Assembly: GCA_039808765.1 (NCBI GenBank)
Contig: JBDHTQ010000004.1
Location: 62,001 to 126,000 of the forward strand
Length of the DNA: 64,000 nt
Reading direction: 5' to 3'
Origin: JBDHTQ01 sp039808765
Lineage (GTDB): Bacteria > Pseudomonadota > Alphaproteobacteria > UBA2400
Part shown: one piece after another, positions 45,100 through 54,698 of the stretch
Numbering within the stretch: the first letter of the stretch is position 1
Layout of the letters: every line of letters begins with the position of its first letter
The notes under the pieces: model-generated
Databases searched by the model: none
Told to the model about the DNA's origin: nothing
Seen by the model: the letters and a program-made list of their open reading frames with translations, nothing else
Program-made: the position numbers and the translations under genes

Positions 45100-46185
45100 A
45101 TGTTTTCTTTTAAAATGTTCTCCGATTTTCCCCCCTGGATTTTATCGCTTTTGGCGCGTAAAAAGGGTGATACTGGTCATAAGTCTGGTCGTATTGCACG
45201 TCCGCCGCGCAAAATTTCAACGCACAGCCTTCGGCGGGTGGAGCAATATAGAAAACAGCCACCGAAGGGTGCTTTAGCCACGGTGCGCTCTGCTCGACGC
45301 CATGCTTACCAGATAAAAGAGGATCGCGGGCAACCAAAAAAAGTACCTGTTTCTCCCGATTCACCGCGCGTAATGGCGGGAGGTGTTTTGCCTCAACATG
45401 TGCGTTTACGTAACGACAAATTCGATGTCGAAATGCTGGGATTGATTGCGGATGCTCAACAAATTGAGAATAAGCTCGTTTGGGATTCTGAAAAAATTAC
45501 CTCTGAAATCAGTGAAGACCTGAAAGCCGAGGATGAAGGTGTTATTGGTCCCGCTGAAATGGCACAACGGATGGAGCGGGAGCATTCAGAGCAATATAAA
45601 AAATTCTCCATACGACATGAAAATTTTGAGCGGGCGTTAAAAGACGTTTCTCGTCCGGACCCTGCGCAAACGCTTTCTCCGCGAGTATCCGACGAGAAGG
45701 GGTTACGTGAGCGTAAGTTCGGCTCAAAAATAAGTGAGAGGGTTTTTCCACCCGCGGAAGCTGGTGATCGTAATCACCCAAAAATGAAAGACAGTGCAAC
45801 AGTAAGCCTTCAGCGTGTATGGCAATCGCGTGCACAGAAGAGCATGCTTACGCGTCTCGATAATCAAATGAAAAATATAAAGGATAAGTTAAATGTTCTG
45901 CGGGGTGATTTTGACAACGAACTCCATATTAAAAAAGAAAATTATCTTGCGCAGGCTGTGCAGGATGTCAACATGATTGCTGAGCAAACAGTGCCGAGCA
46001 CACCATCAGAGGCACGCCCTCAGGTTGACATGGACGCAGATAAAGAAAGGAGGCGCCAAGAGGCCTATTTCAGGCGTCAGCGGCAACTGCAAAAAATTAA
46101 TGCTGCGCCTCAGCCGAAGCCTCCGAAATTTACTTCCCCGGACTCTGCGAAGCGTCGTAAAAAAGATGATGAGACGTCAATCTGA
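45100..46185 (+). CDS. Charged coiled-coil hypothetical preceding Dot/Icm genes
   Basis: A 361-residue, highly charged, largely helical protein with no recognised family. It has a short hydrophobic N-terminus (FSDFPPWILSLLARKK), a basic region, acidic coiled-coil-like stretches (residues about 130-200) and a basic C-terminal tail (AKRRKKDDETSI). Start ATG 45100 follows GGGGAGAGACA. It reads in the same direction as the prepilin peptidase and Dot/Icm block; it may be a secretion-associated or secreted protein, but this is unproven. Confidence 0.5.
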   Translation: MFSFKMFSDFPPWILSLLARKKGDTGHKSGRIARPPRKISTHSLRRVEQYRKQPPKGALATVRSARRHAYQIKEDRGQPKKVPVSPDSPRVMAGGVLPQHVRLRNDKFDVEMLGLIADAQQIENKLVWDSEKITSEISEDLKAEDEGVIGPAEMAQRMEREHSEQYKKFSIRHENFERALKDVSRPDPAQTLSPRVSDEKGLRERKFGSKISERVFPPAEAGDRNHPKMKDSATVSLQRVWQSRAQKSMLTRLDNQMKNIKDKLNVLRGDFDNELHIKKENYLAQAVQDVNMIAEQTVPSTPSEARPQVDMDADKERRRQEAYFRRQRQLQKINAAPQPKPPKFTSPDSAKRRKKDDETSI

Positions 46186-46214
46186 TTTTATTGCATATGG
46201 GGCTGGAGGATCGC

Positions 46215-46967
46215 ATGATTGATAGCGACACAGCGGGTTGGTTTGGTGCATTTTCCGGTGTTCTGATTGGCTTAACGCTCGGCAGTTTTGTCGGTATGGC
46301 CAGTTGGCGATGGCCGTTGGGTAAAAACTTTATTGTCCCCTCTTCGTGTCCTGCGTGTCTGCATCGTCTTACGCTGCGTGAGCTTATTCCTGTTTTTAGC
46401 TGGGTAATTCAAAGAGGGCGTACACGATGTTGTGATCGCCCGCTTTCGTTGCGCTATCCCGCGGTCGAAGCATTGAACGGTATTTTGCTCGGTATCGTGG
46501 GTTGGAATGCGGGCTTGGGTACAGCGTTTATTTTGCTTGCGATGCTGTTTTGCGCTTTGTCAATTGGTGCATTGATTGATCTTGAATGGAAAATTATTCC
46601 AGACGGAGTAAATTGCGCGGTGGCAATTTTGGGGGTTTGTTGGGTGGTTTTTCTGGCACCACAAGATTGGGGTTATCGCTTGATCAATGTTCTTCAGTGT
46701 GGAAGCTTGGGTGTTTTTTTGGCGTATTTTTATTCTAAATGGCGAAAAAAGGATATGCTGGGGTGGGGAGATGTCAAGCTTATGGCAGCTTCTGGCTTTT
46801 GGTTTCCGCCGCAGTGGGTTGGTTTTTACTTGTTTTTTGCGGCGCTACAGGGCATCGGCCTGTCCCTTTACTGGCGACGACGCACGGGCGAGGCTGAATA
46901 TCCCTTTGTTCCCCCGCTTGCTGTATCGCTTGCGGTATTAATGATCTGGCAAACATTTGTTGATTAA
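46215..46967 (+). CDS. Prepilin peptidase (type 4 leader peptidase, A24)
   Basis: This integral-membrane aspartic protease has 250 residues. The N-terminal methylase-like part has paired Cys (SCPAC and RCCDRP), as in PilD. Catalytic Asp motifs are GALIDLEWKIIPD and GWGDVKLM (GxGD). The start ATG 46215 follows GGAGG. It sits between a charged hypothetical and the DotI/IcmL paralogues. No pilin gene is obvious in this window, so its substrate is unknown. Confidence 0.85.
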   Translation: MIDSDTAGWFGAFSGVLIGLTLGSFVGMASWRWPLGKNFIVPSSCPACLHRLTLRELIPVFSWVIQRGRTRCCDRPLSLRYPAVEALNGILLGIVGWNAGLGTAFILLAMLFCALSIGALIDLEWKIIPDGVNCAVAILGVCWVVFLAPQDWGYRLINVLQCGSLGVFLAYFYSKWRKKDMLGWGDVKLMAASGFWFPPQWVGFYLFFAALQGIGLSLYWRRRTGEAEYPFVPPLAVSLAVLMIWQTFVD

Positions 46968-47021
46968 GTGCAAGTGGTTACCCCTCTCGACGAAGAGGGA
47001 AATATACGGTAAATCTAACTT

Positions 47022-47750
47022 ATGAGTTCAAAAAGCGTGTCACCTCCCGTTAGTTTGGTCAAAAAATCAGACCATTTGGTCCTCCCTCCGAAAGCGGAAG
47101 AGCGCCATTCCACAGTAGATGGACTGGCGCTTGTCATGGCGCGCAATAATTTTTATGTTTTTCACTATCACAAAATTTTGTACATCGTTTTGGCTCAATT
47201 GGCTGGAATTATCATTTTGGTAATGATTTTGTTTCGGTTATTTGAATTTACCGATTCGCGGGATTATTTTTTTCCTGTTCAGCAAGACAGCACATTGATC
47301 ATCGAACGGCCTCTTTATGAGTCCGTTTATAGTGACGACGAAATGCGTCGGTGGGTGGAAGAGGCGACCACCACCACACTCACCTTTGGTTATTACGATT
47401 ATCAGATGCGCTGGCAAGATTCGCGCGGTTATTTTACGCCCCAGGGATGGGCCAGCTACAATCGTGCGATGGAAAATGTTTTAAACTACATTGGTGTTGG
47501 CATAGAAAACTCTGCCAAGAAAGTCATTCTGACCCGTGTTCATCCAGGCAAAGGGGCAGAAATCAAACGGCAGGGAATTTCTAATGGGGTTTATACGTGG
47601 GATTTTACGATCAGTTTGGATGTGACATATTTTGGTACAAGTGAACAAAGTCGGGAGACGTGGAACGTCGACCTTAGAATTGTGCGCATGCCTTCTAATA
47701 TCAGTCGCTATGGTCGAGGGATCAAGTGGTTAGTTGCGTTGAAGGAATGA
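47022..47750 (+). CDS. DotI/IcmL-family inner-membrane protein, copy 1
   Basis: The 242-residue protein has a cytoplasmic N-terminus (1-50), one helix (about 53-73), and a periplasmic domain with FGYYDYQMRW (122-131) and YFTPQGWASYN (137-147). This is the DotI/IcmL (TraM) signature. In Legionella DotI and its relative DotJ form an inner-membrane subcomplex of the Dot/Icm channel. It is first of four adjacent paralogues, with small intergenic gaps. Which copy equals DotI or DotJ is not decided. Confidence 0.8.
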   Translation: MSSKSVSPPVSLVKKSDHLVLPPKAEERHSTVDGLALVMARNNFYVFHYHKILYIVLAQLAGIIILVMILFRLFEFTDSRDYFFPVQQDSTLIIERPLYESVYSDDEMRRWVEEATTTTLTFGYYDYQMRWQDSRGYFTPQGWASYNRAMENVLNYIGVGIENSAKKVILTRVHPGKGAEIKRQGISNGVYTWDFTISLDVTYFGTSEQSRETWNVDLRIVRMPSNISRYGRGIKWLVALKE

Positions 47751-47753
47751 TCT

Positions 47754-48491
47754 ATGGCGTTTAAGCTTTTCTCCTCTTCCTCTTCTTCTGCCGTGCGTAA
47801 AGACAGCGAGGTTTTTGCCAAGCCTTCCGATATGCTGATGTCTGTGCAGAGTCAGCAGGATTTTTATTCCATCAGCTATCGTTTTCTGGTTAAGACCTCA
47901 CTCTTCTTGGGAACAATCGTTATTGTTTTGATTGTACTCTGTTGTGGAATTGTTATTTTTTCGGCGCCGCATGATCGTTTTTTTACCGCATCAGTAGATG
48001 GGCGGGTTGAGCGCGTGGTGCCCCTCAATATCGCAACCGCACCGACGGCTGAGATGGCGCAAAAAGTGCGAGATCACATTTCACGTGCGCTTAATTTTGG
48101 TTATCTTGACTATGAGCAACGTCGCGCCGAAAATTTATCGCCCTTTACAGCTTCTGCGTTCGAGAAGCTACAGGATCAGACATTGTTGCCGTTTGGTTTG
48201 CGCGACATGCTCAAAAAGATGCTCGTTTTTAAGACGTCACCGTTAAAATCTCCGGGTGTGTCATTGGTTGCCAATAATGTAGATCAAAACTTTACCATGC
48301 AATGGATTTTCGACGTTCCCGTTAAAATTGAGGTGAGTTCGGATGATCCAAGCGTGAAAGATGCTAATCGACAAGATATCGTCGTGATTCGTGTTCTTGT
48401 GAAGCGTTCGGCTGATATTGACACGCCTGGCGGGTACATCATCTGGGACATTCAGGGGATAAAAATTATTAATCATGGAGGGGCATCATGA
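47754..48491 (+). CDS. DotI/IcmL-family inner-membrane protein, copy 2
   Basis: Same layout as copy 1: a Ser-rich cytoplasmic head, one helix (about 48-70) and a periplasmic domain with FGYLDYEQRR (115-124) and SPFTASAFEKL in place of YFTPQGW. The second motif is the weakest of the four copies, so it is the most diverged. It starts three bases after copy 1. Confidence 0.7.
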   Translation: MAFKLFSSSSSSAVRKDSEVFAKPSDMLMSVQSQQDFYSISYRFLVKTSLFLGTIVIVLIVLCCGIVIFSAPHDRFFTASVDGRVERVVPLNIATAPTAEMAQKVRDHISRALNFGYLDYEQRRAENLSPFTASAFEKLQDQTLLPFGLRDMLKKMLVFKTSPLKSPGVSLVANNVDQNFTMQWIFDVPVKIEVSSDDPSVKDANRQDIVVIRVLVKRSADIDTPGGYIIWDIQGIKIINHGGAS

Positions 48492-49264
48492 CTGATTTGA
48501 GCTCTTCTGCCAAAAAGCCTGCGGATGTCCAAAAGAAAGCATCAGCAAATGCTACGGTAGCGAAAAAGAATTCGGCCCGTACAGCCGCCGGCAAAAAAGG
48601 GACTCAAAAGCCCGCGTCGAAAAGTGGGCTGAAAAAGTTTGTGTTGCGTTTGAAGGAAGCGCTTTACAGCCAAACACTGCAACCTGCTGATGTCTCGATG
48701 CGGCAGACTTTTTTGGCAACCATCGGGGTTGTGATTTTGATTGCGGGTATTTTTGCTTTTGTTTTTGGCAATAAGCGCGCTGATTTGCTTTTTGCCAGCC
48801 ATAGCGGAAAGCTAACGCCCATTCAGTATGTTGACACACCAAGTATTAGTAATGAGGCTGTGATCAACTGGGCCATGGCCGCATTTATGGATATCAAAAA
48901 CTTTAATTTTAACAACATTGATGAACGATTTAATAGCGCATATCGTTATTTTACGCCTGAGGGATGGGACTCTTTCGTGGCCGCACTCTACAAGAGTGGT
49001 ATCATTGACGCCATCAAAACCAATAAACAGTACGTGAGCGCTGTTCCAGGAGGGGCACCAATTATGCAGTCCGAAACAGATGATCCGGGACATTATTCAT
49101 GGGTTGTACAAATTCCGTATCAAATGACCACGGTTTGGCGTGATAGTAATGGTACCAATCGGGAAAAAACAGATAGTAAAGTCGCGACGATTACGGTGGA
49201 GAGTATTCCCACAAACACCTCACTGGCGGGTTACCCCTTCGGGATATCAAGGATAAACGAATAA
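48488..49264 (+). CDS. DotI/IcmL-family inner-membrane protein, copy 3
   Basis: This 258-residue copy has a long Lys/Ala/Ser-rich basic N-terminal tail (1-60), then a helix at about 75-93. The periplasmic domain has FNFNNIDERFNSAYRYFTPEGWDSF (middle of it, residues about 139-163), with conserved YFTPEGW at 154-160. The long basic tail may contact nucleic acid or acidic partners. It overlaps copy 2 by four bases. Confidence 0.78.
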   Translation: MTDLSSSAKKPADVQKKASANATVAKKNSARTAAGKKGTQKPASKSGLKKFVLRLKEALYSQTLQPADVSMRQTFLATIGVVILIAGIFAFVFGNKRADLLFASHSGKLTPIQYVDTPSISNEAVINWAMAAFMDIKNFNFNNIDERFNSAYRYFTPEGWDSFVAALYKSGIIDAIKTNKQYVSAVPGGAPIMQSETDDPGHYSWVVQIPYQMTTVWRDSNGTNREKTDSKVATITVESIPTNTSLAGYPFGISRINE

Positions 49265-49938
49265 TGACTTTTTCAGGAAAACCCGTGAGCTTGGTTAAAA
49301 AAACCGATATTCAGCGTAATCGGCAATCTTATTTCCGGCTAAACAATAATTTCTTGCGTGATCGTGCGCGTTTTATGGTGGTTCTAAAGTTTCAGCAATA
49401 TTTGACTGTGATTCTGCTCTGCATTCTCTTTGGCCTGCTTTTTGGGGTTGTCAGTACCAATTATCGGGTTTTTGCGACAAGTAATAATGGAACGCTCGTC
49501 CCTAACACGCCGATCGATCAGGAAGTACAGGAAAGCGTGTTGATGACATGGGTTGTAACAACGGTTCTGGAAGCTTCAACGATTGGATTTTTCGATTATG
49601 AGCTAAGGTTTCAGCAGCTTCGAAGTGCATTTACCGATCAGGGATGGGAATCCTACAACCGCTTTTTACGAACAAGTTTTAATAAAAAAACCTCTATTCG
49701 TGCAGAATTGGAAAATGGCCATATTTTGCTGCAACCCAAAATTTCAACCCCGCCACAAATTTTGCGACGTGGGCTGGTGGGGGGGGTTATGACGTATCAT
49801 CTTCAGCTTGAGATTGTTATTCGCGGCGTGTGGAGCGAAGATATGCGAATCCCCAAAATACTGGATTTGATTGTTGAAAGGGTGACACCGGAAATAAATT
49901 CAGATGGTTTGGCGATCTCACAGTGGAGAATCTCTTAA
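49264..49938 (+). CDS. DotI/IcmL-family inner-membrane protein, copy 4
   Basis: This 224-residue protein has a helix at about 45-64 and a periplasmic domain with GFFDYELRFQQL (108-119) and FTDQGWESYN (123-132). It overlaps copy 3 by one base (TAATG). A 147-base gap separates it from dotH. Its N-terminus PVSLVKKTD resembles PVSLVKKSD of copy 1, which points to a close duplication between copies 1 and 4. Confidence 0.78.
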   Translation: MTFSGKPVSLVKKTDIQRNRQSYFRLNNNFLRDRARFMVVLKFQQYLTVILLCILFGLLFGVVSTNYRVFATSNNGTLVPNTPIDQEVQESVLMTWVVTTVLEASTIGFFDYELRFQQLRSAFTDQGWESYNRFLRTSFNKKTSIRAELENGHILLQPKISTPPQILRRGLVGGVMTYHLQLEIVIRGVWSEDMRIPKILDLIVERVTPEINSDGLAISQWRIS

Positions 49939-50085
49939 TTTCTTTGTAGATTGTTAAGAAGTCCTCGTCACAATCGGTTGGTCGAGCTTAAAGTGTCGCA
50001 TAAAAGCAACGGCCTGACACTGAGTTTATCTTGAAGGTTTCCTGAGAAAAGTTTAAACCTTATAGTGTGTTGTGGAGTGCTTGAG

Positions 50086-51072
50086 ATGTTTCAGAAACGG
50101 TTTTTTCTCCTTTTGCTTATGGTTGTTGCGCTAGCGAGCAGCGTGGCTCAGCCTGTTTGGGCGTCTTCGAATATGGGGCGAGGGTCGTCGAGCCAAGGCG
50201 GAGATGTTGGTTTGGAAGGTTTTGTTGAGCCACCACAAATCAGTCAGGAAGAAATTCTTAGAAAAGCCAAACAGATGGCGTTTGATAACGCTCTGGATGG
50301 AGCAATGCCCCTCTCGCCTGAGCAGATTGCGGCTATTATTCAAAAAATGTCAATCGTGCAGGAAGCTGCTGCGCCAGCCATAGCAAATCCCGTGCGCCCT
50401 AAGCCAGTCCTAAAGGTTGAAACAATTTCGCTTGACCCTGGTACTCAGCCCCCTGTCATCAAGGTGGCTGCGGGCTATGTGACGTCGGTTATGATTCTTG
50501 ATGCCACCGGGGCGCCGTGGGAGATTAAAGATATTGCGTATGTTGGCAAATTTAACGCGGCCATTCCCAACAGTGCGCCGCATACGTTTCGAATTTTGCC
50601 CCTTAATCGCTTTTATGAGGGCAACTTGACGCTGCAGTTGGTGGGGCTTGCAACACCTGTTACCTTCCGTCTTGAGGCCGGTGAAGATGAGGTTTATTAC
50701 CGTTATGATGTGCGGTTACCTGTTATTGGTCCCAACGCTAAGGCCCCGCAATTTAAGTCTGCAAACAGCATGGTGGCCGGCGATTCTGTTATGATGGCGG
50801 TTTTGAGCGGTTATCCTCCCGCTTCGTCAAAGCGGTTGCAGGTCTCTGGGCTTGATGATCGTTCGGCGGCTTGGGAGATTAATGGTCAAATTTTCTTGCG
50901 CACACCCCACACCTTGCTTTCGCCTGCGTGGTCTGGCAGCACGACATCGGGGGATGGTACCACAGTTTATGCAATTCCCGATACGCCTGTGCTGCTTCTG
51001 TCAGATCAGGGGGTTATGGTTCGTGCACGCTTAAGTCGCCCTAAAGGTATTGTTGAGGGAGAAGCTCAATGA
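50086..51072 (+). CDS. dotH: DotH/IcmK outer-membrane core protein
   Basis: The 328-residue precursor has a signal peptide (FLLLLMVVALASSVAQPVWA). The mature protein resembles DotH/IcmK (VirB9-like): QPPVIKVAAGYVTSVMILDATGAPWEIKDIA is the hallmark segment (within it, residues about 127-157), followed by a beta-rich domain with FRLEAGEDEVYYRYDVRLP. DotH forms the outer-membrane core with DotC, DotD, DotF and DotG. Start ATG 50086 follows GGAG. It overlaps dotG by four bases. Confidence 0.85.
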   Translation: MFQKRFFLLLLMVVALASSVAQPVWASSNMGRGSSSQGGDVGLEGFVEPPQISQEEILRKAKQMAFDNALDGAMPLSPEQIAAIIQKMSIVQEAAAPAIANPVRPKPVLKVETISLDPGTQPPVIKVAAGYVTSVMILDATGAPWEIKDIAYVGKFNAAIPNSAPHTFRILPLNRFYEGNLTLQLVGLATPVTFRLEAGEDEVYYRYDVRLPVIGPNAKAPQFKSANSMVAGDSVMMAVLSGYPPASSKRLQVSGLDDRSAAWEINGQIFLRTPHTLLSPAWSGSTTSGDGTTVYAIPDTPVLLLSDQGVMVRARLSRPKGIVEGEAQ

Positions 51073-52406
51073 GTAATACATCCGATTTTAATGAAACACC
51101 CGGTAATTCTCGTTACCGTCGCCCGAACAAGGCGAGCAGTCTTTCTCAGATGTGGCAAAATCCAATCGTCAAGCTTGTTATCGTTTTGATGGTTTTGGGT
51201 GGGGCTGCTCTGGCTGGAATGAAGTTCCTATCGGGGGGGCGTGATGAACAGGAAACAGTTTTGGCAACGCCTGGTTCTGGCGGTGGTGCTGCAAAAGTAG
51301 GTAACCAAATAACACCCGAGTATCAGTTGGCTGTTCAGCAAAGTGATATTCGTAACGCTGCAGAAGCGCGTGCAACGGGTGATACTGCTGTGCCAACACC
51401 TTTGCAGACTGCTGTATCATCACCAGAAGTTGACACTGACATGAATGCCGCTCAAGGGGAGGATCCCATTCGTCAGTTTGAAGCCATTTTGCAGAAGGAT
51501 GGACAGGGAAAGAAGAGTAATTTGCCTCCTCCACAAACAACGCAGCCGGCTGTTCAGGTTCCGCCTGAAGTTTTAAAGCAGCTTACGGAAGCGATGGCTA
51601 ATCAGATTGGTGCGATGATGAAGACGTGGACACCTCCCACAATGTCTCAGGTTACATCGAACATCAAGGAAGAGGACATTTTGATGCGCAATACGCCGAA
51701 GGAAATTTCGGTCGACAGTTTGAAGCCTCTGACCGAGTCTAAACCGGTTGTGACTGCGGGTAGTGTTTATTATGGGCAGATGATTATTGAAGCCAATTCT
51801 GACATTCCGGGCCCGATTATGGCGCAAATTCTCACTGGACCTTTGGCCGGAGGGCGTGCAATCGGTCAGTTTCAAACGTTTCGCAACCATCTTTTGATTC
51901 GCTTTGATACGGTTTCACTTGGCACAAATCAGATGAGCGTGGATATTATCGCCCTTGATCCCAATACTACTCTTGGTGGGATTGCGAGCGAGGTTGACCC
52001 GCGTTACTTCCAACGTGTTTTGCTGCCTGCTGCTGCTGCGTTTATTTCTGAATATGGTCAAGCGCTTTCAGAGCCGACCAGCACGGTAAGTGTTTCAGGG
52101 ACGGATGGTACCAACATCTCTACTTCGACCAATGAGCGCGATGCAAAAGATGCGATGTATGCTGGTATTGGTGCTGCATCAGAGAAGATCGAGCAATTCG
52201 TGACAGAAGAAGCATCGTCAATTAAGCGCCTTGTTCGCGTTGGCGTGGGCACGCCAATCGGCATGTTTTTTGTGAAGCCTGTTTGCGGCTTTAGCGGGCA
52301 GTGTAATGCGGGGTCAGCGGTAACGCCTGCTTCTTCGCCTTCCCCTTCCCCCGTATCTGTGAGTGGTGTTGTTTCTCCGACATCGACATCTTATATTCAA
52401 CGTTGA
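51069..52406 (+). CDS. dotG: DotG/IcmE VirB10-like channel protein
   Basis: The 445-residue protein has a short cytoplasmic N-terminus, a membrane helix (VKLVIVLMVLGGAALAGMKF, about residues 37-56), a Pro/Gln-rich linker and a VirB10-like C-terminal domain (YYGQMIIEANSDIPGPIMAQ, GGRAIGQFQTFRNHLLIRF). It lacks the long pentapeptide-repeat region of Legionella DotG (about 1048 residues) and resembles shorter DotG/TraO forms. ATGA overlap with dotH shows co-translation. Confidence 0.85.
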   Translation: MSNTSDFNETPGNSRYRRPNKASSLSQMWQNPIVKLVIVLMVLGGAALAGMKFLSGGRDEQETVLATPGSGGGAAKVGNQITPEYQLAVQQSDIRNAAEARATGDTAVPTPLQTAVSSPEVDTDMNAAQGEDPIRQFEAILQKDGQGKKSNLPPPQTTQPAVQVPPEVLKQLTEAMANQIGAMMKTWTPPTMSQVTSNIKEEDILMRNTPKEISVDSLKPLTESKPVVTAGSVYYGQMIIEANSDIPGPIMAQILTGPLAGGRAIGQFQTFRNHLLIRFDTVSLGTNQMSVDIIALDPNTTLGGIASEVDPRYFQRVLLPAAAAFISEYGQALSEPTSTVSVSGTDGTNISTSTNERDAKDAMYAGIGAASEKIEQFVTEEASSIKRLVRVGVGTPIGMFFVKPVCGFSGQCNAGSAVTPASSPSPSPVSVSGVVSPTSTSYIQR

Positions 52407-52416
52407 GGTTTTAGTG

Positions 52417-54372
52417 ATGAGAGCTTTTGGTAAACGCGGCGGATCAAATAATCAAAACGACGAGGGATTTGAGGACGAAAACCTTCCCCCGGAAGATTAT
52501 TATCAAGAGGAATTTTCTGCTTCTACGCTCGATTCTGAACAAGGCGATGATGACTGGGATTCTTTGTCTGATAATGAAGATTCTGTCCTCTCTCAAGCTG
52601 AGGAAATGAAACATCGTTCCTCGCCCATTGCGCGCATGATTCCTTGGTTTGCCTTGGGTGTGATTGTCGCGGGGGGAATTGTTTACTACTTGACGGCCAA
52701 TATGGGTTCCGGTGTGATTCAGCCGGGAAGTGCTATAACTGCTACCCCTGTTGCCCCGTCAACCAATACTACAGATGAACAATTTGCCAAACCTATGACA
52801 TCGCGCGCAACGCCCAGCAGCACAAGTGGTGGGGCAGCGTCAACATCTTCTGGTTCTCCCGAGACGTCAGCATCAGTGTCCATGCCGGCCTTGCCATCGG
52901 ATACTGCTTCTGCAAGTGCTCAAACCACCCGATCCGGCTCGTTTATCCCCTCTGACGACGGCACAATTAAATGGGTAGAGCCTGTTCAATCTCCTGACCA
53001 GACGGCCAATAAGGGCAATGTTACGGAGACAGGGACAGCGACGTCTGCATCTACAACAGCTACTGCTGCCACTAACACACCCAGTTCGGTAACAGAGCAA
53101 ACTGAGACATCACAACCGCAAACAACGCCGATCATTGGATCACAAGAAACAGTGGAAACCCCGGTTACCACACCGCCTGATTTTTCTAAGCAGATGGCTT
53201 CTATTAATTCCTCATCTGTGACGGATAAACCGGTCACGCCAAACTCACAAAATTCTTCAGCTGCGCAGGAAACTGTCCCATTAAAAGAACAAACCACGCC
53301 GACCGCACCTGCGACACCTAAAAATATTTCGACGGCCAATGACCAACATGCTTCTGAAACAGCTGTTGCCGTGACGCCCTCGACGTCATCTTCTGACGCC
53401 GCGACAAACGAGCGTTCGCCTGAGTCGCTCTTGATGAGTGCGATGAAGTCAACAGCAGATCAGGCAAAAATCCCGCCTGTCGAGACGCCTGCAATGACGG
53501 CAACAACCGCTCCCACGACGGCCCTTCCAGCAGCGGCTATTCCAACAACGGCAAATGTTAAACCGACGGGCGCTTCTTCTGTACCATCTTCATCAGAAGC
53601 ACCGATACCCAGTGCTGTCACGTCGTCGGGGGAGGCTTCGTCTGCTACATCGGCTCCCTCGCCGTCAGGATTAACGTCAACCTTGGTTCCGACGTTAGCA
53701 CCAACAACATCGGTTACAGCACCTGTTTCATCTCAGGGGCTGGGCGTAAGTTCTTCCATTTCGTCGTCCGTCGATGCAACAAAAACACCATCAGCTTCAA
53801 CTGAAGATGTTGATGATCTCAATTCACGCATGGCTGTGCTTGAGCAGCGATTAGGTGACCTGACGCAGGCATTGGATAAAGTTGCTGTGCAGAGTACCTC
53901 AAAATCATCGGCTACCTCTGAACAAAACACTCAAGCGATGGCTCAGGCTGGTGCATTAAACACTCAGCTTTCTGCACAAATTAAATCGCTGCAAAGTGAA
54001 ATGCAGTCTCTTAAGTCGCAGGTAAAAGATCAAAGCCGGGCGGCCGTGCCGTCATCTGTCACAACATCACCTGTTGTAACATCGGTTGAAAATAAACAGC
54101 CACCCAAAACAATTCCGCTTTTGCCATCCAAGCCCCAGACGGAATCACACAAAGTGGCAACTGCATCGTCCCCTGCTCAAGCCAATTCTGCTAAAGCGTG
54201 GGAACTGCGTGCGGCGCAGGCTGGCGAGGCTTGGGTAGCGCGTAAAGGCTCAGACAATTTGCAGCATGTCACGGTCGGTCAGTCCGTGAGTGGTTTGGGT
54301 CGCGTGACCAGTATTCGTGAGAAAAATGGGGCATGGGTTGTCGTGACAACAGGCGGTACGCTGCGTCAGTAA
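52417..54372 (+). CDS. DotF/IcmG-like protein with very long linker
   Basis: The 651-residue protein has an acidic cytoplasmic N-terminus (1-66), one helix (about 75-93), a Ser/Thr/Ala/Pro-rich linker of about 370 residues, a coiled coil (about 485-560, with DDLNSRMAVLEQRLGDLTQA), and a small C-terminal domain (WELRAAQAGEAWV ... HVTVGQSVSGLGRVTSI). Legionella DotF has the same order in 269 residues; the C-terminal domain resembles PilP/TraP-type beta modules. It follows dotG by 10 bases. DotF identity is inferred from order and topology. Confidence 0.65.
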   Translation: MRAFGKRGGSNNQNDEGFEDENLPPEDYYQEEFSASTLDSEQGDDDWDSLSDNEDSVLSQAEEMKHRSSPIARMIPWFALGVIVAGGIVYYLTANMGSGVIQPGSAITATPVAPSTNTTDEQFAKPMTSRATPSSTSGGAASTSSGSPETSASVSMPALPSDTASASAQTTRSGSFIPSDDGTIKWVEPVQSPDQTANKGNVTETGTATSASTTATAATNTPSSVTEQTETSQPQTTPIIGSQETVETPVTTPPDFSKQMASINSSSVTDKPVTPNSQNSSAAQETVPLKEQTTPTAPATPKNISTANDQHASETAVAVTPSTSSSDAATNERSPESLLMSAMKSTADQAKIPPVETPAMTATTAPTTALPAAAIPTTANVKPTGASSVPSSSEAPIPSAVTSSGEASSATSAPSPSGLTSTLVPTLAPTTSVTAPVSSQGLGVSSSISSSVDATKTPSASTEDVDDLNSRMAVLEQRLGDLTQALDKVAVQSTSKSSATSEQNTQAMAQAGALNTQLSAQIKSLQSEMQSLKSQVKDQSRAAVPSSVTTSPVVTSVENKQPPKTIPLLPSKPQTESHKVATASSPAQANSAKAWELRAAQAGEAWVARKGSDNLQHVTVGQSVSGLGRVTSIREKNGAWVVVTTGGTLRQ

Positions 54373-54698
54373 CCCTATTGCAGAAAAAAAGCACAGCCAT
54401 CTGGTGAGCGTACCACGGTCACCAGATGGCTGTGCAGCTTTGTTCGCATCATCACTTTCGTGTGTTTATGGTAAATCCTGAGTAGATAGAATCGAAGAAG
54501 CCATCTTTGGCGCCGTATTTGCGTTAAAAATATAAAATAGAGCATTTCTACCTTTTGGAGATGCGCTCTAGCCCTGCAATTGACTCTACACCATCCGTGT
54601 TTTTGATTTTTTGCAGTAGGGGAAAATGATTGACTTCAATACGGCATTCGTCCAGATTAAGGCCACAAAGACTTTTTTATACTTAGAAGGAGATATCA
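54373..54698 (+). terminator. Gap with long perfect hairpin at 54391-54436
   Basis: The 326-base gap contains a 16-bp perfect inverted repeat, CACAGCCATCTGGTGA (54392-54407) and TCACCAGATGGCTGTG (54419-54434), preceded by seven A. It probably terminates the dotI-dotF operon, with a weak T run on the plus strand and a better one on the minus strand. The remaining bases hold only the promoter region of the next gene; no ORF is convincing. Confidence 0.7.
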
